From: Paragorgia papillata
Lineage: Eukaryota; Cnidaria; Anthozoa; Scleralcyonacea; Coralliidae
Assembly (NCBI GenBank): GCA_035771165.1
Contig: JAWNZC010000447.1
Span: 62,001 to 126,000 of the forward strand
Length of the DNA stretch: 64,000 nucleotides
Direction of reading: 5' to 3'
In this document: piece by piece, positions 56,397 to 64,000 of the stretch
Position numbering within the stretch: position 1 is the stretch's first letter
Layout: the number at the start of each line of letters is the position of its first letter
The notes under the pieces: generated by a model
Seen by the model: only the letters and a program-made list of their open reading frames with translations
What the model was told of the DNA's origin: nothing
Database searches by the model: none
Made by a program: the position numbers and the translations under genes

Positions 56397-57838
56397 TTTT
56401 CCTTCTCTTTTTAATTTCCGCTTTGTTTCTATGATCAGCTTTCTTAACTCGTTTTTCGTCAGCCTGTTTAACTCCTTCTTCAAAAAATTGCCCTGGCACC
56501 AAACCTAATTCATTAAAAATATTTATTGCAGCCTTGGAACCAATATTAAAATGTGCAACTGCATCATATGCAACAAACTCTAGCACGTCAGCTCCAACAA
56601 AAACACTTTTTGGTAGCTTGTTCCAAATAATGCCATTCAACGACTCGTTCTTGTTTTGCGTTTTTTTCATCCAAACATTTTTTCAGCAGGTCATCATTAC
56701 TGAGTCTAGCATTAATTGGTTTAATTAAAGCAATTATGTTGTCAGGAAGACCAGGTCCTGGTTTATACAGATTAGTATTGTTCACTTTGTCTTGCTTGAA
56801 ACGACACCAGCTGTCGGGATCGTCTGGATAGTGTTGGTGGAGATTTCTTCTTTCAGAGGAAACACAATGGAAAAGGCTGGCATAAATTGCAGCCTTCATG
56901 CCAGATAAATCTCCAGAATTACTTCTTATTGCAATCCCATAATAGTTTTGAAGTTTATCAATTAGGGAATCAGTTAGCTTCCCCTTACCACCAATTCCTT
57001 TGTTTTCTTTCTTCAGTTTCCTTAGTGCTGTCCCAACTCGCTTTTGGACATGGCCGACACATTCCTTTTTCTTGACATGAATATTTTTGTAACAAGAACT
57101 TACCCGTTTCTATTGACAAGGTTGTGACACAACAATTTAATGACGAATACCCACGTCTTTGCCAGGTTCCATCACATGAAACACCACACTTGGTTATCTG
57201 GTTAGCATTATCCTGGTGTAATTCGTTAGTAGCATCCTTCATCGATTTTGTAGCCACAGACTTTGCTGCTTTCGATAGGGCAACGTTACTAGCTCTGTAA
57301 GCTTTAAAATGTAGGGGAGGTGGCATATTCATGTGGGTACAAAAACGCTTGATTGAAGCATGTCCTTGTCCGATACGTCTCATGGCATAAACATGTCTTC
57401 TGTTAATGTCAAAAGAATGTTGAACTTTCTTTGATGTATGAAAGGCATAAACCCATCCACATCCTTCACACCGTAGTCGAAGATGAGAGGCACTGCCTTT
57501 TCGTTCACGTGGTTTGTCTTCTAACACAAGGCAGGATGAATCCCCACACTCTTTACAAACCATTTGTTGGAAAAGTTCACTGAGAAATTCCTTATCAATA
57601 AAACGGTACCCAGTTATATTTGGCCCACCTTGTTTTGTATCTTGTGATCTTTGAGTGCCAATTTTTCGAGCTGAAGCAGAAATGTTTTCATCAGTTTCAG
57701 TCGACCTTGATTGCCCAGTATCAGTGTTACTCTCGACTACACGAGCTTTCTTAACAGAATTTATGAATCTATTGCCATGAAATTTCCAGGGTTTTTTGGC
57801 CTTCAACCTTCTTTTGGCATCGTAAATAGAGAATTAAT
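56396..57838 (-). pseudogene. Mutator-like transposase, internally deleted
   Basis: Minus strand shows the animal Mutator-like transposase layout. GYRFIDKEFLSELFQQMVCK with a CxxC zinc site is followed by HLRLRCEGCGWVYAFHTSKK and FDINRRHVYAMRRIGQGHAS. Next is the first catalytic region ITKCGVSCDGTWQRRGYSSL. After STGK-type text the sequence jumps to KKKECVGHVQKRVGTALRKL, so roughly 130 residues with the second catalytic Asp are deleted (junction near 57085-57110). It continues SWCRFKQDKVNNTNLYKPGP, then shifts frame at an A7 run (56664-56670) before NESLNGIIWNKLPKSVFVGA (third acidic residue). It ends at the clipped TIR. Inactive. Confidence 0.85.
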
Positions 57839-58557
57839 TGAGAAGGAAACAACAGCTAAGCAGAAATACAGAAATATTCGCAACGAAATTTTATAGTACT
57901 TTGACAACGAAGATTGAAGAAAGATTTGAACTTCAAACAACGCCCGCAATTTCTCAAAGAAATTGTTCAGCGACCGTTTAACAAGAGAACAAGGTGTACT
58001 TCATGTTAGAGACACAAAATGGTTTACATTCGGTAAAATCAATCGCTTCTATATGTGCTTTTCCAACCCAAAACAATCGTTGCTAAGGGCGTTGCTATGG
58101 GCAAAAATTAGCTTTAGCTTAGGAATGTGTTTCATTTCTTGGATTTCAAGCTATTTTTATGCACTAAAAACCCATAGAGATGAATAAGAAGGGTTTAAAG
58201 CATATAGTTTTTCGTTTTTTAAAAATTCATAAACTATTATATTAACAAAAAAGATTCAACAGGTCGAGATCTATCTACCTTAATTTTTATGACTTCACTT
58301 CCGGTTGGATGTGACGTCATCACTTTCTTGGAAATTTGTTTTCATATTTTCTTTAAATTTTCTGATATATTTTAAAGTGCCTATACGACTAAATGAGACT
58401 TTACATTTTTAGAATCTTCGCGACGAGTAGATGTATAAAATCCAAAACAAATTCAAATTTGAGCTTGTTTTCGCAAAGTTATAGCCATCTGAAATTTGAA
58501 AATTTCAAATTTTAACCGGAAAAAATTACGGAAGTGGAAGCATCTGTTGGGGAAGCT

Positions 58558-59375
58558 ATGGCAATGGATGATCATGACCAAGCTGAAGTTGGGCCTTACG
58601 CTGATGAACCAGTTGCTGATGAAGAATGGCTGGCTCAGTATAGGGAGAAAAAGCAAAGCTACGACGAACGTATAGCAGAATTGCAGAAAAGACTAGACGG
58701 ACGTGAACAAGTTGCGAAATGGTTAGTTGTATATGGATGTTGGATATTCGTACTGTACTACCGTATGACGCTCGCTTTTTTACTCAATCTATATCTTATT
58801 TATAAATCTACTGCATCATTTTAGGTGTAGTTGTGGTAATTGTGATGTCCAGCTGCTTCAAAACCCAAAATAATGCCAGTGTTGTATGGAAATAGACGAG
58901 TGTAAGGATTGTTTATCAAGCGAGCTTGTCCTGCGAGAAGTGGAGAACCCACCATCTTGTGTGACACATCATCCTGGTTTTGATACGGTATGTTTAGACA
59001 AGTGGTCTCTTCGTTTAGCTGCAGCAAAGATACGTGACAGGCAGAAGCGGGAGTATCGCCAAACTGGTACAGAAGATAGGTAATATATTTAATATACAGT
59101 ATACAGTACAAATGTAATTCAAGGAACTCTAAACAATAACTTCTGGATCAAGTGTCTCTGAATATCAGCTAAGTATATGGTAAAATTATTATATTTTAAC
59201 TTGTAGGTTCTTTCGTAGCACAGCTTACCGAAGTTTTGTGTGGCTTATTTATGGACGTCTTGGCCGAAATAGAAGATATCCTTTACCAGCTTGTGCTTAC
59301 CATAAAATAAGAACACAGTTCAAGCCAAAGGAGAAGGAAGACACTGTGGGATTTGTGGAGGAGGACAGTATGTAG
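58558..59375 (+). pseudogene. P2X7-ballast-like zinc-domain gene, three exons, one in-frame stop
   Basis: Exons 58558-58721, 58825-59079 and 59207-59375 join in frame at GT-AG introns. Exon 1 encodes an acidic start and a coiled segment (EEWLAQYREKKQSYDERIAE LQKRLDGREQ). Exon 2 has CSCGNCDVQLL and CQCCMEIDECKDC, then PSCVTHHPGFDTVCLDKWSL. Exon 3 has RFFRSTAYRSFVWLIYGRLG and YPLPACAYHKIRTQF before the stop. The Cys spacing and the VC-x-D-x-W and R-x-F-V-W-x-x-x-G blocks match the zinc-binding cytoplasmic 'ballast' domain of the P2X7 receptor, here without channel sequence. A TAA at 58871-58873 (between NPK and CQCC) breaks exon 2. It lies tail-to-tail with the THAP transposase gene. Confidence 0.75.
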
Positions 59376-60046
59376 CAAGCTGTTTGAAGTGTTCTCGTTA
59401 AAAATATTTTGTTTATTGTGTATTTTTACTGCTAACTGCAAGTGAGAAGAAGTAGGCTAACTCAGATATATTTTTATAAAAATTGCTGTAAAACTAACTT
59501 TATTTATACTAGACCAGTAAGGACCATCTCTCATTGACCCAGTGTTACTACAGGAGGAAGCCAGAGTAAACTAAACTAACTTTATTTACAGTATACAGTA
59601 CTAGATAACTCTATCAGTCATATTTAAACTGTTCTCCCTAGAGGTCGGTAAGGACCATCCCTCATAGGTCCAGTGTTACTACAGGAGGAAACCAGAGTGA
59701 ACTAACTGACTTTATTTATACTGGATAAACTATATCTAAACTGAAAACATGTTTATCACTGTATAGAATCTAAATAAATATACTGTATTATAATGTATAA
59801 AGTAGTAAAATTACTCAATTTGTTTTGTTTTTTGGGCAATCTTGTACATGTTTGTGGCCTTTCATTAAATTCTTGCAGATGGTACAGCGTGGAGGTGCTC
59901 TTTGTGATGAGCTGGTTTGTGCTGCTGCTCCTGCTACCTGTTCTCGAGCCAAAACTTCCAACACTGAAAGAAGTTCAAAAAATACAAATTAGAAGTGTTT
60001 ATTTTTTGTTGTTGGAAACAACAAATTATTTTTTCACAAACTGAAA
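59376..60046. repeat. convergent 3' ends with a direct-repeat motif
   Basis: Two direct copies of GTAAGGACCAT...CAGTGTTACTACAGGAGGA (about 59518-59575 and 59649-59700) lie between the facing genes, in text that resembles a dispersed cnidarian-type repeat. No coding potential. Confidence 0.6.
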
Positions 60047-63000
60047 TTAAATGACATGTGAAAGTATACATGGTGTTGTTGGTTCAACATATGCCACAAC
60101 CATGCTTTTTCTTGTCTCCTTTTTCCTAATGGCCATATCCCTTGGTTCCTTTTCTAACATAGTGTTCATGTGGGCTGGTGTCATTTGTTGTAGCTGGATA
60201 CAGGCATCTTCAAGCGTGTTAGACGCTGTTATGTTTGTCTGGTATATCTCATCAACATATGCTAGTTAAATAAATAGAAGGAAAAGAGACAGGTATATAT
60301 TAAAGGTTAGAAAAATTCAGACATCACAATGACTGAAGTTTGCATTGTCAGATCCTTACCAAAATTTTGATTCACTTTAACCTCCCTAATGGTTGCCTCT
60401 CCATTTTTGAATTTGGGGTAGACAATCTTAATTTGTTGCGAATCACCTTTTTTGTTCATCTTGCCAGCACGAAACAAATTTTGATTAAAATGTATGACTG
60501 CCAAAATGTGTCTAGAAATTTAGAAATACAAATTTATGAATATTGATAATTATATCAAAATGATGATTTGCATCTGTCAACAAAACATGTTAGTAAATGG
60601 AAATGTGTTTCACACAAGGTAACTTCCATAGACATACATACCTGCAGAGCATACCAGAAAAAGAATAAGCAATCATTTTTGGGGAAAATTGGTTAACAAC
60701 AGAGTGGAACCCTTCTAAACAGCTTGTCTGGTCAAATGGTGAAGCTTGCTGGATACCCTTCATCAGTGACTTGTTCTGTATGGCTGTACACAGCTTTTCA
60801 TATGCTGGAGAGTCTAAACATATACCATATGTAGAAAGTAATCCCAGAGTTCATATATTATAAACAAATATTGAATACTTAGTAATATGTAGTTTATAAG
60901 ATACTGTTCCTTTATCTAGACAGGCTTGTGTAATACCTAGACATACCATTTAGGAGCCACTTTTTTGGTGTCAGTTCTCCATGGGCACATTTGCTGAATA
61001 ATAGGTCATCCAATTCATCATGTTTGTCCACAATATGACTCAAAAAAGATTTAAACTTCGCCAATATGACTCTTCCATTACCAGAGTGAGTTGATGTTGC
61101 ACTCCAATAAAGGTGATTCTCACAGGGTCGTATCCACTCAGCCAATTCTTCACAATTTCCTTCCTTTGCTAATGTGGACAATATCTTGTGCAACTCTATG
61201 AACAAGAATATGATTGTTTATTTTAGTGGTTTGTAGCAATATAGGGGAATTGTATATAGAAGGCTTATAATTGAGATTTTGCAGAATGAATGTAATTTAA
61301 TTAAACATCATTATGATATTTACTCTTTTTCAAATGCCATATATCGAAATAATGGGTTATGTTAGGTAGCTTTTCTCTCATGTGCTTTGCAATGCTGGAA
61401 TGCCTGTCTGACACAAAGGTAGATATATACAAACCTTGCTCTTGCAAAAGGAAGTCCATGCATCGCTGAAAAGCAGCATATTCAATGGCGCTACTGCTTC
61501 CAACTTCATTTCTCTGAAATGGAAACAGGTTGTCCATAGCTGGAATTATTACAGCTTTATTACAAAGGGTAAGAGGGCAGGGTCTCGTTAAGTAACTTTA
61601 ACACAACGTTTTTCTTACATGTATCTACATGTAGGAATGACATGTACAATCAGTAGTGGGAAATTTTGCAGTACAATTTATGGTTCATATATCAATGTAA
61701 TACTGATGTATTAGCAAATACACTGTTTCAATGCTGAATAGTTAATGCAGACAAATATGAATGACCTGAACTAGGCTAAAATGGATGATTTGAGGTTCAC
61801 TACAACAAAATACTGTGTAAGCACCATATTTAGCACTGTGGCCCATACTGTCGTGTCTTCCATCACCAGATATCACCAAAGATGACCCTGAATTTTTGAG
61901 CTGGTCCAGAATTTTTTTCTGATATTGATTCCAGTGAAGGAAGATTGCAGGAAATAGCTTTTTCTTTAAAAATAATACCAAAAAAGCATATTATTACACG
62001 TGTATCGACTGCTTCCTGTCAATAGTCAGCAAACTTCACACGAATATTGTAAAGTAGCATTTTGCAATTGCAACAACGCCTACTAGGTTTCATAATTTGC
62101 TGACTGCATGGGTTTTGAAAATTGGAAGTATACATGCGTAGTTCATCAAATATCATTCAGTAGTGAACTTTGCAATATACCACTGACTGGAAGAGTGAAT
62201 AACTAAGATCATTTGTGATTATACTCTAGATTCTAGAATAGTTAAACTTTGTACACCTGATACATATATAAATAAACGGCTGCACATACACGTTGGCGTT
62301 GGAAAAAGGTTGTCAGAGATATGCTAGAAAGTCCCATGTGCTGAAACAAGTGGATAACTTTGCTGGCTGATCCTCCAGAAACTAAAATGGCGAAGCTTAG
62401 AAGAAAATCACCGGCATTTATCCGTGAATTAGGCATGAAAGGCTGACTTCTCCAAACATCCCGTTGTCTACCACATTTTGGGTTTGAGCAAGTTGTTGTT
62501 ATAATAACTGCAGTTCCAGCTTTTTGAGCTTCAACGAGAGGGTTATCCGTTTGACAGTAGTGGCAAAACTTGAACAGCAAAAGTAATTGTGACAAGAAAA
62601 CGATTAATTTTGGCTCCTGTCGCAGATTTGTATTCTTTACGCAAACCCTAAAATTTGTTTAGAAAATCGGGTATTATTAACGCGTTAATCTGATTACGTC
62701 TTGACATGCAGTGAACCTCGCAGTGAACCACAAATCTCAAGGTCTATATTTTTGTTTATTTGCGCGTTTTATTTTGTGTTACCTATTGTTGTCTAAACAT
62801 GTTTCCGCCTCAGATTCTGTCTCTGTTTCGCACTCGAAATCCTGATTAACAGATACGTCGTCTTCGCTAACATCCTCTTCGGAATCTGCGTCATGGTCCA
62901 TGTTTACATCGTCATCGTTTTGGGTTAAGGGTATTGCGTTATCATCAGTCTCCGCATCCTGCTCTTCTCCAGTTGAAATTATGTCACATTGAATACCTAT

Positions 63001-64000
63001 AAATGTAAAGAATAGGATGACTATTGATTGTGACTATTAAGCTACGAAAAGCGTCTAAGATTGGTACGAAGTTGCATGACTAGCGGAGCGCCGAAGCCGA
63101 GTGAAATAGATGGGTTTTCCCCAGCAATGAGCGGTACACAACCGCTATTGACACTAACCGACCTTTACTTCGCTTCACTTTGATTGTTGCTTCGAATTTG
63201 GCTTTTAGATCAATATACTTGTTCCATATATCTCTCCTTTCTTTCATTAACGCAGCACAACCAACACAACCATCTGTTTGTGTGAGAACGCTTTTTTGCT
63301 TACACTAGAGCAAGGAATATAAGGTTTCATCATTGATTGTAAAAGGACCATGGTTTCATATATCAACTCAAAATTATAAATATAAACAAGGGATATTTAG
63401 CTGTTGGGTATAGCTAATGTGGCTTTGTGATAAATAAAACTATACACATACTTGGCTTGGAGAAACTAGTAAGGATTGCATTTCCTCTGTCGTTTCGTTT
63501 TCTTCAAGTTTCAACTCCAACGGATGTGACTCAGCGCTAACATTCTCGGCCTCGCTATCCTTTTCAACCAAAGTTCTCGTATTTTCTTTTATAATCTAAT
63601 CGAATAATTTACAGTAACAAAAAGATGTTGAATATTGGACTTTTATAATTACACATATCCCACAAAATACCAAGATTTCAATGTTGTATATTATTGTACA
63701 CTACCTTCCTTTTATCTCTAGCTGATAGAGGTTTCTCTTCGACACATTTGTGATGTCTCGGTATAGGGAAGATGCCAATTTCGTCGGTAACCAACCAACG
63801 ACGTCTAGGACTAGAAACGCCCGAAAACCTTTCTGTAAAGTCTTCTTTAGCGAAGTGTACCGAGCAAATACTTGAATTAGGAGTCGGGTCCCATTTGGCT
63901 CGCTTTAGTCGTACAAATTCGACCCACTGCTTTCGTCTTTTCTTCGCTTCTGGCCTTTCGTCCTCAGCAAATGGTATAAAGTGCAACGAAATTCCCTGAT
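60047..64000 (-). CDS. THAP-domain DDE transposase (Kolobok-like), 11 exons, open at the right edge
   Basis: Exons (all GT-AG, phases consistent): 64000-63705, 63595-63452, 63304-63163, 62996-62783, 62647-62290, 61963-61766, 61513-61324, 61195-60947, 60813-60642, 60511-60360, 60261-60047 (stop). They give about 775 residues with no stop. The first exon is a THAP zinc finger lacking its first Cys pair (outside the window): GISLHFIPFAEDE, SSICSVHFAKEDF. An acidic linker follows, then CHYCQTDNP/CSNPKCGRQRD zinc-type Cys and WRSQPFMPNS. The catalytic region has LVISGDGRHDSMGHSAKYGA, then STFVSDRHSSIAKHMREKLP and FDIWHLKK, and EWIRPCENHLYWSA. I match this set to Kolobok-type THAP transposases from memory. 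It could be an active element or a domesticated gene. Confidence 0.85.

Overview
This window looks like a repeat-rich stretch of an animal nuclear genome, most likely a cnidarian and probably an anthozoan. The evidence is indirect: split genes with GT-AG introns, AT-rich spacer, several families of TIR-bounded MITEs, Penelope-like retroelements, a 5S-rRNA-derived SINE, and THAP, hAT and Mutator-like transposases. No bacterial operons, CRISPR arrays or complete rRNA/tRNA genes are visible. Nearly every recognisable coding region is a transposon gene or a decayed host gene.

Layout. 1-8 kb: the edge of one unknown exon, an array of short GAGTTATTTTAACTC palindromes, two AACGTT-rich repeats and a Penelope GIY-YIG tail. 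8-12.4 kb: an ORF for a papain-fold (C76/OTU-like) cysteine protease, split by a 1.76-kb 9-bp-TSD (Mutator-type) element that itself carries a second copy of the same family. 12.4-17.5 kb: small MITEs and hairpins. 17.57-22.41 kb: a 4.8-kb foldback element with 8-bp target duplication, whose arms are made of minisatellite and pentanucleotide satellite. 22.6-26.9 kb: a hAT transposon with perfect TSD and a frameshifted transposase, nested in an older foldback MITE. 27-28 kb: a zinc-ribbon ORF cut off by a MITE.

30.3-35.8 kb: a second hAT element with 15-bp TIRs and an apparently intact two-exon gene (about 1169 aa) joining an OTU-like protease domain to a TTF-finger hAT transposase; a hammerhead-like motif lies in its 3' part. 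37-47.3 kb: MITEs, SINEs and dispersed exons of a RECQL-type helicase pseudogene on the + strand. Its last visible intron is filled with a perfect 72-bp hairpin, a rearranged Penelope fragment and a 1-kb inverted pair of Penelope copies. 48.6-53.5 kb: microsatellites, a RecQ-like fragment inside a TIR element, a retroelement fragment and a long hairpin. 53.7-57.8 kb: an unknown multi-exon pseudogene and a defective Mutator-like transposase gene. 58.5-64 kb: a three-exon gene for a P2X7-ballast-like zinc domain (one stop codon), facing an eleven-exon THAP/DDE transposase gene (Kolobok-like) that is open throughout and runs off the right edge.

The intact-looking genes are the OTU-hAT transposase and the THAP transposase. 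The rest shows successive waves of insertion whose order can be read from nested target-site duplications.
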